Position numbers and translations under genes: made by a program
Assembly: GCA_949752735.1 (NCBI GenBank)
Contig: OX457036.1
Location: 91,982,368-92,046,367 of the forward strand
Direction of reading: 5' to 3'
DNA: 64,000 nucleotides
Source: Lumbricus terrestris
Lineage: Eukaryota > Annelida > Clitellata > Crassiclitellata > Lumbricidae
Notes under the pieces: model-generated
Database searches by the model: none
The model's input: only the letters and a program-made list of their open reading frames with translations
What the model was told of the DNA's origin: nothing
In this document: in pieces, positions 1 to 14,920 of the stretch
How positions within the stretch are numbered: position 1 is the stretch's first letter
Layout: the number at the start of each line of letters is the position of its first letter

Positions 1-626
1 AATTTTCATACTTGAAATTTCTGACAAATTATTAAAATTTGCTCTCTTTTCCCTCCCGATAAAATTCCTCCTGGCCTTTTTAGTCTTTTGCTCCAAAATT
101 CAAAATTGTTGGTCCAAATTCAAAATTTGTTTGACGTTTCTCACAACTTTTATAGATATTCGTTTTATTGACAAAATAACCGATCGACATAACGCGACAG
201 TTAACAAGCACAAAGGAGCAGCGGATAAAGCCTAGTAAATGTTTTTATACAGCATCCGTGTTATGAAGCTTTTATTGTTTTTATTGGTTAGTTCGAATGG
301 ATGTAGCCTAGGGCGTAGATTGTATTTTCCAGGGAGTCTATCGGAGAAAAATTTGCGAAGAACATGATTGTCATCTATAATAGGCTAATAGCTGCAAAGA
401 GTGCAGCATCAGCAGACTCAGCCATAATGGCTGCTTTGGGGGAGTCGGATGGAAGGAATCCAGCTCGTCTGACATTGTGCATTTTTACCTAAAAAAATAA
501 TTTTTTACATAAAACAGTCGGAAAACCGCAGTGAGAAAAAGCTAGATCTTGAAGAAAAACCTAGAAACCTAGACAAGACCGAAAATACCTAGATCTAGGT
601 GGAAAAAGCTATGAGTGGCATCCCTG
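1..626. mobile_element. Truncated hAT-like element, right part
   Basis: The end reads GAGTGGCATCCCTG (613-626). This is the inverse of the left end CAGGGATGTCACTC at 12746, and both copies share interior text such as GGCCTTTTTAGTCT. CAGGGATG-type ends are common in hAT elements. The left end lies outside the window, so the target duplication cannot be tested. No reading frame of note. Confidence 0.5.
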
Positions 627-934
627 CTTCTGCGCTTATTTCCTTAGCTTATTTCTATGCCGCCCACACACTTTAACACTTACAATACGCTGCTTCCTTG
701 CGTTCCGCGGATGACGAATGTAGTGAATAAGTAAGTAAATGAGTTCTATTATCATGACTAATAAATTTAATTGTAAAAAATATCACACATTAAATTAAGC
801 AAAAAATTATCATACCAACAATTATATTTCGTCTATGACTTGATATAGATGGAAAGCAATTTGCAAAGCGCATTGCGTGTTGGCCAATCGGAATAGTCTA
901 TCTTAAAGAACTTGCTGACACTGTGACACCGTGG

Positions 935-1006
935 TCCCACATGGTCTAGTGGTTAGGATTCCAGCCTTTCACGTTGGCGGCCCGGGTTCGATCCCCGGTG
1001 TGGGAA
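935..1006 (+). tRNA. tRNA-Glu (anticodon TTC)
   Basis: A complete 72-nt cloverleaf. The acceptor stem TCCCACA pairs with TGTGGGA and the discriminator is A. The A box is in GGTCTAGTGGTTAGGA. The anticodon stem CCAGC/GTTGG (one G-T pair) encloses loop CTTTCAC, giving TTC at positions 34-36. The T stem CCGGG/CCCGG carries loop TTCGATC (B box GGTTCGATCC). There is no intron and CCA is not encoded, as expected in eukaryotes. It decodes Glu GAA/GAG. All stems pair, so it is probably functional rather than a SINE head. Confidence 0.93.
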
Positions 1007-1011
1007 CAAAA

Positions 1012-1015
1012 TTTT
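1012..1015 (+). terminator. Pol III terminator of tRNA-Glu
   Basis: A TTTT run 6 bases after the tRNA 3' end, the minimal RNA polymerase III terminator. Known rule applied to visible sequence. Confidence 0.6.
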
Positions 1016-1336
1016 AACTGTTAAAAACATGCAGATCTTACAACAATGTGATGTTTTTTACGTTTATTCGCCAGAAAGCTAGAATGTAAAAGAAACAAAT
1101 TAAGTGCAGATAGATGGAAAACTAGGACACATAATTACAATAGCCTACTTAATGTAGACCAAGATAATCAGAACCATATAGACGTGTGGACTACAAAGTG
1201 GACGGGTCTTGCCCTTTTCCCCCGCCAGAATAGCTGGTGAGAAATAAGAAAATTTCTAAATGGGGGCCATGGCCGGATATGCCCCTCTGCCAGCCCCTGG
1301 ATCCGCCTCTGTACGGTTCTAGCCCTAACTCCTAAC

Positions 1337-1479
1337 CATAGGCGCAATCACGTCCTAAAAGTTGGGGGACCATAATGAATCACGTCCTAAAAGTTGGGGG
1401 ACCATAATAATAAAGTTAGCGGACCACTCAAAAGTTGGGGGACGCGTCCCGTGGGTCCCATAGGGTGGTTGCGCCTATG
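1337..1479 (+). mobile_element. hAT-type MITE (CATAGGCG family)
   Basis: 143 bp with ends CATAGGCGCAA and TTGCGCCTATG, an exact inverted pair. Both sides carry the perfect 8-bp target duplication CTCCTAAC (1329-1336 and 1480-1487). The interior repeats CACGTCCTAAAAGTTGGGGG twice. A nearly identical copy lies in opposite orientation at 20744-20889. An 8-bp duplication is the hallmark of hAT transposition. No coding capacity, so mobilised in trans. Confidence 0.88.
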
Positions 1480-1487
1480 CTCCTAAC

Positions 1488-2647
1488 AATAAATTATTTG
1501 GATCGATCTGCATAATAGGCCAAAGATATAATAATGTAGGCTAATCAGAGCCGTGCAGAAGTAGGGTGAGTGAGTAGGCATAGCGGATCTACAATTTTTT
1601 TATAGGATAGGCTAGATCCGCGACGCCACGAGTATAGACATAGGTATGATACATACGTCTAATTATAATAGCATAATAGGCTGACTGACAATGAGTGAGT
1701 ATAGGCAAACAAACATGACATGCACAGTAAGAGTAGGACTATAATAATAAATTATACTACAGCCTAGCTAGCATGACGTTCAACTGACGCTCCTCGTGGT
1801 TTCTCGGACTTTCTCCATCAGCAACTATCGCCAATAGGCCTATCTCCTAGCTAATGCCAAAGACCATAGAGTTTCACTTAAAGGTCTTTGCTAATGCTAT
1901 GACAAATCTATCTCGTAGCCTATGACCTTCACGTTATTATCAAACATAAGACGCTTAGAGGTTTATGCCGTTTCTGGTTCGGCTATAGGTAGGTTATGTT
2001 TACGTATTCATTTTGCTTATGTGGACTTTAGTCTGGCAGGCAACGCTTGTTGGCGGACCCTGCAGGTAGACGTAAGAGGTCTGCAATGTCAACGCAGAGT
2101 AGGCCTAGGCCTGTCCCAGGCTGTCTGGCCCGTATAGGCCTTCAAGACTGCAGGCCTAGCTGCGGCGTCAGTGCTCCTGCCGTGCATCCTGCTAGCCTAA
2201 AAGCCAATTAAAGCACATGCCTTTCGTGCTTTATAGCCTATACTTCCTGCTGGTGTTTTGACAGTTTTGGAGTGTTTTGGCGTGTCTATCCAACAAATCC
2301 AAAGTTTAAGGTTAGAGAAACCGGCTTAATCTCGGTAACACTTTTCTACTTGCTAAACTTTCCTCTCTGCATTTGGGCATAGATAATCCGCTGAAGAAAT
2401 CTACGAAGTTTTTCTTAACTGTCTTGGTAAATAAAGATTCCTTTCGGTTTCGATCATAAACTTTATAAACTTTTTTATTGTCTTGTCGTATTGACGTAGT
2501 CTTGTTTATTTAGTTTCTTTTAATACTGTTTATAAATTGAATATAATGTAATATCAAGGATATAATATAATTGATATGTACTATATAGTTACTATATATA
2601 GTACATATCAATGTACCTATTAGTGTTGTTGATGCACAGTTTAGTGG
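1488..2647. other. AT-rich non-coding stretch, many TAGGC motifs
   Basis: No gene recognised. Numerous TAGGCTA, TAGCCTA and AGGCCTA motifs (for example near 1538, 1840, 1915, 2101). A short palindromic run of TATATAGTAC text lies near 2576-2610. Confidence 0.5.
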
Positions 2648-2860
2648 GGTGCAGGCATAGGCGGAGGTTTGGTTTTCGTTCTGGGGGGATTTGGTCCAGA
2701 ACTAGCCGCGCCGAAAAAACATTTTTCCCAGGCCCCCAAAAAGTTGATGACCTTTTTTAGTCGTTTACTTGAAAGTTCTTAGGAGGGGGCTAAACCCGGA
2801 AAAAGATACCATTTACACGGTAAAAAAGGGTAATTTGGGACGTTAAACTACCCAATTACC

Positions 2861-3363
2861 GGTAATTGGGTAGTTTAGCGTCCCAAATTATTCAGGTTAT
2901 TGCTGAGGCTTGGAATTTCTCGTTAATCGAACTTCTATTTTTATCAAAACTGGAACCTTCATCCAGCTTCCATTTCTTTATCGTTCTTTTCATAAATCCA
3001 GCTTCTATTTTTTAGATCTATAAAAACATTCATCCAGCTTCCACTTCTTTATCGTGCTATTCGTGAATCCAGCTTCTATTTCAGATCGATGAAAACTTGT
3101 ATCCAGCTTCTATTTCAACTACTATTACAGAACTTTGATCCAGCTTCCATCTTTGAAACGTTCTTTTCATCATTTTAGCCATAAGAAATCCTCATCCAGC
3201 TTCCATTTCTACGCGATAGTTACCCCGTTTGGGACTTCCTTGAGGTTTTCAAGCACACATTTTATCATTTCCTCAATTAAATATGTGTTATTGTATATGT
3301 CTTTCAGTTATTATTGCAAAGAAATGGTCAAAATAATTTGGGACGTTAAACTACCCAATTACC
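2861..3363. mobile_element. Nested foldback element with 29-bp inverted ends
   Basis: Starts GGTAATTGGGTAGTTTAGCG (2861) and ends with the inverse (3335-3363) with one mismatch over 29 bp. A third copy lies immediately before the left end (2832-2860) in the same orientation as the right end. That makes a 58-bp near-perfect palindrome at 2832-2889. Interior is a degenerate minisatellite. Superfamily unknown. Confidence 0.6.
2950..3215. repeat. Degenerate minisatellite, ATCCAGCTTC unit
   Basis: About six copies of a ~48-50-bp unit whose core is ATCCAGCTTCCATTTCTTTA. The same core appears three more times outside the enclosing hAT element at about 3570-3662, so the array or its parent element was duplicated or split. 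Confidence 0.7.
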
Positions 3364-3435
3364 AAAAAAAGATTATGGGACTTCTGGGGGGGCTTAGCCC
3401 CCCAGCCTCTGATAAACTCCGCCCATGGGTGCAGG

Positions 3436-3758
3436 ACATTAACCCCTGGACAAAACCCCCTGAACAACCCCGTCTGACAAACCCCGGTCAACTCCCCCTC
3501 TGATTTAGCTTAGGACAAGCCCCCGGACAAAACCCCCTTCACTGGTGCACATAACATGTGTTTCATCATTCCAGCTTCTATTTAAATAGCAACAATTGTT
3601 TTTATCAATCCAACTTCTATATAGATATAACATTATTTTTCACCAATCCAGCTTCCATTTAGGCAAAAAATTCGTTTCATGCAAGATTCTATTCTTTAGG
3701 CACATTACAAAATAACGACAGTTTAATAATGATGAAAGTAATCGATTCGAATTGGAAC
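3436..3758. repeat. Continuation of ATCCAGCTTC repeat and unique DNA
   Basis: Three degenerate copies of the ATCCAGCTTCTATTT unit at roughly 3565-3662, then AT-rich sequence. No gene. Confidence 0.5.
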
Positions 3759-3766
3759 AAGTATAT

Positions 3767-3928
3767 CAGTGGCGTAGGCAAGGGGGGGTTTTGGGGGTTA
3801 AAACCCCCCCCATTGGCTAAGAAAAAAAGATTTTTTAAGGTTATTTTTTCATTTAAGTAAGAAAAAATAGCAAAAAACAGGGTTTCCGGCCATAAAACCC
3901 CCATGAAAAATTCCTGGCTACGCCACTG
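3767..3928. mobile_element. hAT-type MITE (CAGTGGCG family)
   Basis: 162 bp with ends CAGTGGCGTAG and CTACGCCACTG, an exact inverted pair. Flanked by the perfect 8-bp duplication AAGTATAT (3759-3766, 3929-3936). The interior has poly-G then poly-C blocks. A longer relative with an insertion is at 14921-16459. Lies about 150 bp upstream of the MyD88 start codon. Confidence 0.88.
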
Positions 3929-4074
3929 AAGTATATAATCTTGTAGGTGATCTATTTCAATTAGCTTAATTAGCTAATTGGTTAGTATCTAATCAGTTAG
4001 TTACCCACCTCTGATGCACTGGTAAATGTCAATTTTTTTACAACAGTTTTTCTGCGCATTCATTGCCCGCCTCA

Positions 4075-9294
<5,220 letters not shown>

Positions 9295-9495
9295 CAGTTA
9301 CTCAACTGTACAGGACCAATGCAATACCAATGCAATTTATATATGCTATTTCCTTGTAATAACGTTTAAATGCTTCTAGCACTTCTGAATATTTGAAGTC
9401 TACCTCCCCAAGGAAGGGGGGCGCTTGATAGTGTAGAGGTTAGCATACTTGACTGCAGTGACTAAAGTGTGGAAAAATAGGTGCCTGGACGCAGG

Positions 9496-10658
9496 CAAGG
9501 ACACTGAGACTGATAGGGGAAAAAGCAAGGAGAAAAAACAGCAAAATATACAACTGCTTTGTGGACTTCAGCAAGGCCTTTGACAGCATAGACCAGAGCA
9601 CAACATGGGCGGCCATGGAATCGTTCGGGGTGGACAAGAGGCTGACACGCCTGCTAAAGGAAATAAACGGAAACGCAACAGCAGCAGTACGGATAGGGAG
9701 CGAAAAGGGACACTGGTTCAAAACAAGTAGAGGCACGAGACAAGGAGACCCAATATCCCCAAGCTCCTTCATCATTCTGTTGGAAAGAGTCTTGGACAAG
9801 ATAAGAGACAAAGAAGATGGGGTAGTAATAAGCGGCACAAACATCAACAACCTATGTTTCGCAGATGATATCGACTTGATCGAAAGAGACGAGGAACGGC
9901 TAGAAACAACAGTGCAAGCACTAAACGAAGAAGGAAAAAGATATGGGCTGACTATGAATTTTGAAAAAACAAAAATTCTAGTATTCGGAGAAAAAGACTA
10001 TAGCAAGAAGCTAGCCATTGACGGAAACCAGCTGGAAAATGTGGAAAAGTTCACATACCTCGGGAGTAACATGACGTATGACCTGGACAACAGAAAGGAA
10101 GTATGGACAAGAATAGCAAAATCTATAGCAGCGCTAAAGGCCATGGACAAGATCTGGAAAAGTAAATCGATAAAAATGGAAACAAAGAAAAAAGTGCTAC
10201 AGACATGCATCTTCAGTGTAGTACTATATGGATGCGAGTCCTGGACAATAACGAAGGAGATAGAACAAAGGCTATTAACTTTTGAAAGAAAGTGCTACCG
10301 AAAGATTCTGGGAATAGACTGGACACAGAAAGTAACGAACGTAGAGCTTTACAAACGAATACGCCAAAAGGAGAACATCATGCAGAAGCTGATCGGAAGA
10401 AAGCTGAGGCTTTTTGGGCACATCTGCAGAATGAAGGACGATAGGAAAATAAAAACGCTGATGTTCGGCAGGATGGAAGGAACAAATCGAAGAGGGAGAC
10501 CGCATAGGGAGTGGCTGGACGACATCACCAGGTGGGGGAGAGCATCACTCCAAGAGCTGAGTCACGCGGCGATGGACAGAGGTCGATGGAGGAGCTTGAT
10601 GAAGATGGCAGTGGACACCTACGGGCGCTGAGCCCATGGTTCCTGATGATGATGATGA
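9496..10658 (+). mobile_element. 5'-truncated non-LTR retrotransposon
   Basis: Inserted in the hAT element above and flanked by the 10-bp duplication TGGACGCAGG (9486-9495 and 10659-10668). Ends in a short GATGATGATG tail after the stop codon. 5' truncation inside the RT gene plus a variable-length duplication are the normal products of target-primed reverse transcription. Confidence 0.85.
9498..10631 (+). pseudogene. Reverse transcriptase, 5'-truncated but open
   Basis: The frame is open from the first bases of the insert to TGA at 10629-10631 (377 codons). It has the RT palm: VDFSKAFDSI with the first catalytic Asp, the GTRQGDPISP turn, and CFADDIDL (the FADD active-site box). The thumb region follows, then the C-terminal WTITKEIEQRLLTFERKC and GRRGRPHREWLDDI segments seen in endonuclease-RT elements (RTE-like or a related clade; not assigned). 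The endonuclease and the start of RT are missing, so it cannot be autonomous. The absence of stops suggests a fairly young copy. Confidence 0.88.
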
Positions 10659-11251
10659 TGGACGCAGGGCTTACCTCTCCAAAAGAAGTGCCTGGACGCC
10701 CCTTACCTTTCTAGTCTGTGCTCGCCAATAAGTGGCTGGACGGCGTTCAAATTTTAAAACAAGTGCATGGACGCCGTCCATGACCGTCCAGGCACACTTT
10801 AAGCCCTGCTTGACTGTCAGTTTAGAGACTGTGGTTGAAGTTTCCATCTGACAGAAATTTGGTTGAAGATTTTTGCTCCATCTGCCTCCCCCCCTCTGCC
10901 AACCCGTCTCTAATGAGTACACTGATCGTTCACTGTCGATGGGAAGATAAGAAGGCAGAGGAGAGGACTTGCCGCCCACCGTCCTCATAAGCAGAGGCCA
11001 AGAAAATGAAGTCGCCAGCACTTCATACCCACGACTGCCTTACATATAGTTTAAAGGGCGGCTCTTCTTGTATCTGCACAATGCAAGGGATAAACAACAG
11101 TTGCCTAGTTAATTAATCTTTTGTTCTAGTCCGCTGTATCTGATGGTTATAATTACCTTGCTTGTATTGTTATAATTACCTTGCTTGTAGTTCATATTAT
11201 CATTTTTTATCAGTACATGGACCACTTGTGACGTGTTCAACTGTTCATGCT

Positions 11252-11432
11252 CAGTGGTTAAAGTGGTTTGGGTGAGCAATGGGAACGCCGAATATGTGAG
11301 CAGTGGGAACACCAACGAAGAGTTTTATTGGATTCCATCGTTTCATGCAGGTGAGCAGTGGGAACGCAAGCAAAGCATTTCGAGAGCAGTGGGAACGCCG
11401 TTCCCACGCGCTCCCACCCACTTTAAACCCTG
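11252..11432. mobile_element. hAT-type MITE (TAAAGTG family)
   Basis: 181 bp with left end CAGTGGTTAAAGTGG and right end CCACTTTAAACCCTG (partial inverse). Flanks TTCATGCT (11244-11251) and TTCATGCA (11433-11440) agree at 7 of 8 positions. The interior repeats GAGCAGTGGGAACGC several times. Related ends are found at 9456-10808. Confidence 0.65.
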
Positions 11433-12345
11433 TTCATGCAATCGAGAACAAAGATCTTTGTTAATGTGAACAGTTTTGTCCTGTGTGTGAACTTGTGTAA
11501 GTTCTTTATAGATCAACTTTTCAGATCAGAAGACTTGGTGGCACAGTCAATGGATAAATAATCGTTAGTTAGTAGGTTTAAAAAAATTCATTTTAGTAAC
11601 AGAAGATAATAAGGGCTGCATATAAATTATGTGCAAAGGTAGGGGAGGGCAATAAGGGTCACGGGATATAGGTGATTTGCGTACGGTTTCGTACACCACG
11701 GGAGGGTCCTGACAAAATGTACGTAAGCAAAATAAATGTCTGATTATGGGTCCACATTAGCTTATTTATACCTCTGTATTATCCTGTTGTTGTCCAGAGG
11801 CTTTTGATTACGTTTTAATTAAATTTTTCAGATCTAAATAGTAAATAGTAAACCACATCAGGTAACAAATACGATGTTCAACAGAAATAAATAACCTACG
11901 GTAAAATAACTGTTTTATTGACGACTTTAGCTAATTAGCTTTTGTAAGGGAGAGAAGTTTATTTTTATGTACTCGAGGGTTCCACAAAATGTACAAGTTG
12001 CAACAGGAGAAGCGGTTTTGAAAATGCCATTTTTGCATACGTGATAAATTGATGGTCCCCAAATAGACTAGTAAGTTTTTTGCAAGCCGAGTGGCAAAAT
12101 CGTGTGTAACAGATTTTGACAGTTGTACATAGCCATCTCAAGTTTCTAGGAAACCGAGACAAATGCGTTCTGTTTGATTCAATCTTATAAGATGTGTTTA
12201 TGACATTTCACCTGATTGTAAGGACACGTTGCCTTAGTAACAGTTTTGCTTTGGCTTCTGTTATGTCATTTTGTTCTCTGTGGTACAGTTCTGGGTTGAA
12301 GCAATTTTTGAATTATATGTATGATATTCAGGGTGTGACTTGTCA
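11433..12345. other. Non-coding stretch with a dispersed repeat
   Basis: No gene seen. 11897-12042 resembles 48893-49053 (listed separately). The remainder is AT-rich unique sequence. Confidence 0.5.
11897..12042 (+). repeat. Unclassified dispersed repeat, copy 1
   Basis: Begins ACGGTAAAATAACTGTTTTA and includes GGGTTCCACAAAATGTAC and ATACGTGAT, in the same order and spacing as 48893-49053. No ends or duplication identified. Confidence 0.6.
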
Positions 12346-12359
12346 GGGGGAAAGGGAAC

Positions 12360-12508
12360 TCGTGGCAAGGAGTAGTAAATTTAGTAAAGTGGCAAGTAGT
12401 AAATTTAGTAAAGTGGCAAGGAGTAGTAAATTTAGTAAAGTGGCAAGGAGTAGTAAATTTAGTAAAAGTTGCAAGGAGTAGTAAATTTAGTGAAGTGGCA
12501 AGGAGTAG
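12360..12508. repeat. 27-bp minisatellite with an inverted copy
   Basis: About five tandem copies of GGCAAGGAGTAGTAAATTTA followed by GTAAAGT. An inverted copy (TTTACTACTCCTTGCCACTT) lies at 12600-12619, so the region can fold back on itself with a ~90-bp loop. Confidence 0.8.
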
Positions 12509-12745
12509 CTTACTTGCCTGTTATGTGTTATGTTATGTGTTATGTTATGTGCAATCACTAAAAACCCAAACATCACCACATCATAACCTCTGCTCTCAAA
12601 TTTACTACTCCTTGCCACTTTAATAAATTTAATGTGAAATTTTAACCGATGGCTAGACGCAAAGATTTTACCAGGTAAAATCTTTGGCTAGACGGTTGGT
12701 AGCCTGGCCCATTGAGATAAGAAAGGACAAAATTATGCTAGAAAC

Positions 12746-12930
12746 CAGGGATGTCACTCTGATTTTTAAAAAAGGTCATATCTGGCCGAAAAAAGGCTAG
12801 ATCGTACAATTTTCGAAAAATTTATTCAATTTTCGGGCTTGAAATATTATTTCTGACTTTTTCAGTTGTTCAAAGGCTCCGAAAAATTTCTGCTTCTCTC
12901 AAATTTGCTGATGGCCTTTTTAGTCTAGAA
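12746..12930 (+). mobile_element. hAT-like element, left end only
   Basis: Starts CAGGGATGTCACTCTGA, the inverse of the right end at 626. Interior shared with positions ~1-90 (ACTTGAAAT..TTTCTGAC..GGCCTTTTTAGTCT). No right end or matching 8-bp flank found, so it is truncated. Confidence 0.5.
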
Positions 12931-13510
12931 TATAGACCTAGTATATTAATTAGACGTGCGCGAGAGCCTATACATGTAGATGTCTAAGAATAGGTATGTA
13001 GATGTAGCCTAGAGGCATATGTGAAGCGCAATCTGACATTTCCTATTGTGTAAGCTAGGATTATCATTGTCGTTATTAATTTTTGTTTTGTTGCGATCTG
13101 TTTATTCCCCAGAGGCTAACTCTTGTGAGCGTCTGATTAAAAAGGTCACGTCATTAGATTATGATGGTCAGAGGGTGTAGGCTATATATACTGAGTAGTG
13201 AGTAGGCCTACATTGGGTCCTTTAAAGGCTTAGTTAGGCCTATAGGCTACTATTGATACAGCTATAGTGACCTAGTTTGGAGTGGGCAGTGAGGTAAGTG
13301 GAGCGGCCACCGTGAAAGTAGCAGCAAGTAAGACGGCGATACCAGTTGTTCAAAGGCAATTTATTATTGTCACAATAATTTCAATGGTCATCGCATGACA
13401 GACAACGAGAGTTAGGCTACGAGATTTTGTCCAAACTGTTCCCTTATAGACCTACTGGCGAGAAGCTAATTCAGATTCGAAGTAGGCCTACAAGACCATT
13501 CAGAGTGTGT
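12931..13510. other. Non-coding stretch
   Basis: No gene recognised. Several TAGGCCTA motifs (for example 13204, 13235, 13486). Confidence 0.4.
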
Positions 13511-13514
13511 CCTA

Positions 13515-13832
13515 ATCTGTGTGTGCCTTTCTCTCTTTGTTTCTCTATTTCTTTTTGTCTTTGTTTCTCTATTAATTTTCTTTCTGTCTTTATCTCTCTA
13601 TTTCTTTCTGTCTTTGTTTCTCTATTTCGTTCTGTCTTTGTTTCTCTATTTCTTTCTGTCTTTGTTTATCTATTTCTTTCTGTCTTTCTGTCTTTGTTTC
13701 TCTATTTCTTTTTGTCTTTGTCTCTCTATTTCTTTTTGTCTTTGTTTCTCTATTTCTTTTGTCTTTGTTTCTCTATTTCTTTCTGTCTTTGTTTCTCTAT
13801 TTCTGTTTGTCTTTGTTTCTCTATTTCCCTGA
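13515..13832. repeat. 24-bp pyrimidine-rich minisatellite
   Basis: About 13 copies of a ~24-bp unit, TTTCTCTATTTCTTTCTGTC plus TTTG. Reading frames through it (SLFLSVF repeats) are artefacts. A strong purine/pyrimidine strand bias. Confidence 0.9.
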
Positions 13833-14039
13833 AGATCCATGCACCGGGGAGGAGTGTATATTGCCAGAGCTGCACAGTGCACACCTTTGCCTCTGTCAAT
13901 GAAGTAAGCTTGTTTTGTTTTCTGCCAGCCAGACACTTTCATCTGTTCCTCTCGGTCCCAAAATCGCATGCTCATCAACTTATCTCTCTCTCTCTCGAGA
14001 TTAGCATGCATGCTGAAGAAAATCCGTCCTTCAATATCC

Positions 14040-14422
14040 AACTGTATGTATGTATGTATGTATGTGTGTGATTGTGTGTGTGTACGTATGTATGTATGTA
14101 TGTATGTATGTATGTGTGTGTATGTATGTATGTATGTATGTATGTATGTATGTATGTATGTATGTATGTTTATATATATTATGTATGTGAGTGTATGTAT
14201 TTGTTTGTATGTAGCTATGTATGTATGTATGTATGTATATATGCGTGTATGTATGTATGTATTTATGACTGTATTATGTGTATGTATGCACGCATGTATG
14301 TTTTTATGCATTATGTATGTGTGTGAATGTATGTATGTATGTGTGTATGTATGCTTGGATATATGTATGTATGCATGCATGCATGCATGTATGCATGCAT
14401 GCATGCATGCATGCATGTATGC
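14040..14422. repeat. (GTAT)n microsatellite with GCAT segment
   Basis: Long (TATG)n with TGTG variants, turning into (CATG)n near 14370-14417. Frames of YVCM/HTYI type are artefacts. Confidence 0.95.
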
Positions 14423-14912
14423 ACATTTTTACGAGACAAGTTACTTAGCACCATATGATTATTTTTCTAGTGTGGTATTCCCTGTCTTCGGAATATTACT
14501 TCTTTCGTGTTGCTAGGATCATACTACGCTTTCACAGCTGCATTGAGGAAACCCATACAGCGGTTGTCATTAGGTTTCGTCTCGAGAAACAATTTCCGCC
14601 GCATAAACTTCATATTTGCTGCTAAATAAAACATCTCGGGCGATCGACACGCAGACTTAATCAACGCAGTTGTCGCCAAATTACATATTTCAATCAACGG
14701 AGAAGTTGTTTACGAAACCGATTCTCGGACGCAAGACTTGCCAATCGACGGAAATTGCCATCGCTGTTTTCTTCCGCTGGTTATAATCAGCCATTAATTT
14801 CTAGAACGCTGTTGTTGTGTGGAGCGAGCTGTCGTTCATTGAGGTATAGGCATATATAGGCCTACAGAGAAGTACATTATTCTGTTCGATGATGGTGGGT
14901 AAATGTTCGCTT
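14423..14912. other. Non-coding stretch
   Basis: No gene recognised. A TAGGCCTACA motif lies near 14858. Confidence 0.4.
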
Positions 14913-14920
14913 CTTTAGGG

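Larger units (their letters stand above)
627..1336. other. Non-coding except the tRNA
   Basis: No protein-coding signal seen. AT-rich sequence flanks tRNA-Glu. TAGCCTA-type motifs occur near 1142. Confidence 0.5.
2656..3427. mobile_element. hAT-type non-autonomous element with nested insert
   Basis: Ends CATAGGCGGAG and CTCCGCCCATG (one mismatch when paired) with a perfect 8-bp duplication GGTGCAGG (2648-2655, 3428-3435). G-rich subterminal text follows the left end and C-rich text precedes the right end, as in the other CATAGGCG elements here. 772 bp. No transposase. Contains a second foldback element (2861-3363) and a minisatellite. Confidence 0.85.
9456..10808. mobile_element. hAT-type element split by a non-LTR retrotransposon
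   Basis: Left end CAGTGACTAAAGTGTGG, right end (inverse) CAGGGCTTAAAGTGTG. Both lead into GTGCCTGGACG. Flanked by a perfect 8-bp duplication CTTGACTG (9448-9455, 10809-10816). Without its insert (9496-10658 plus one 10-bp duplication) it is about 180 bp. It lies ~160 bp after the MyD88 stop codon. A relative with similar ends is at 11252-11432. Confidence 0.8.

Noticed and set aside
10659..10808. Separate MITE CAGGGCTTA .. TAAGCCCTG
   Set aside because: No duplication fits these bounds; the sequence is the right part of the element that starts at 9456, whose 8-bp duplication is exact.
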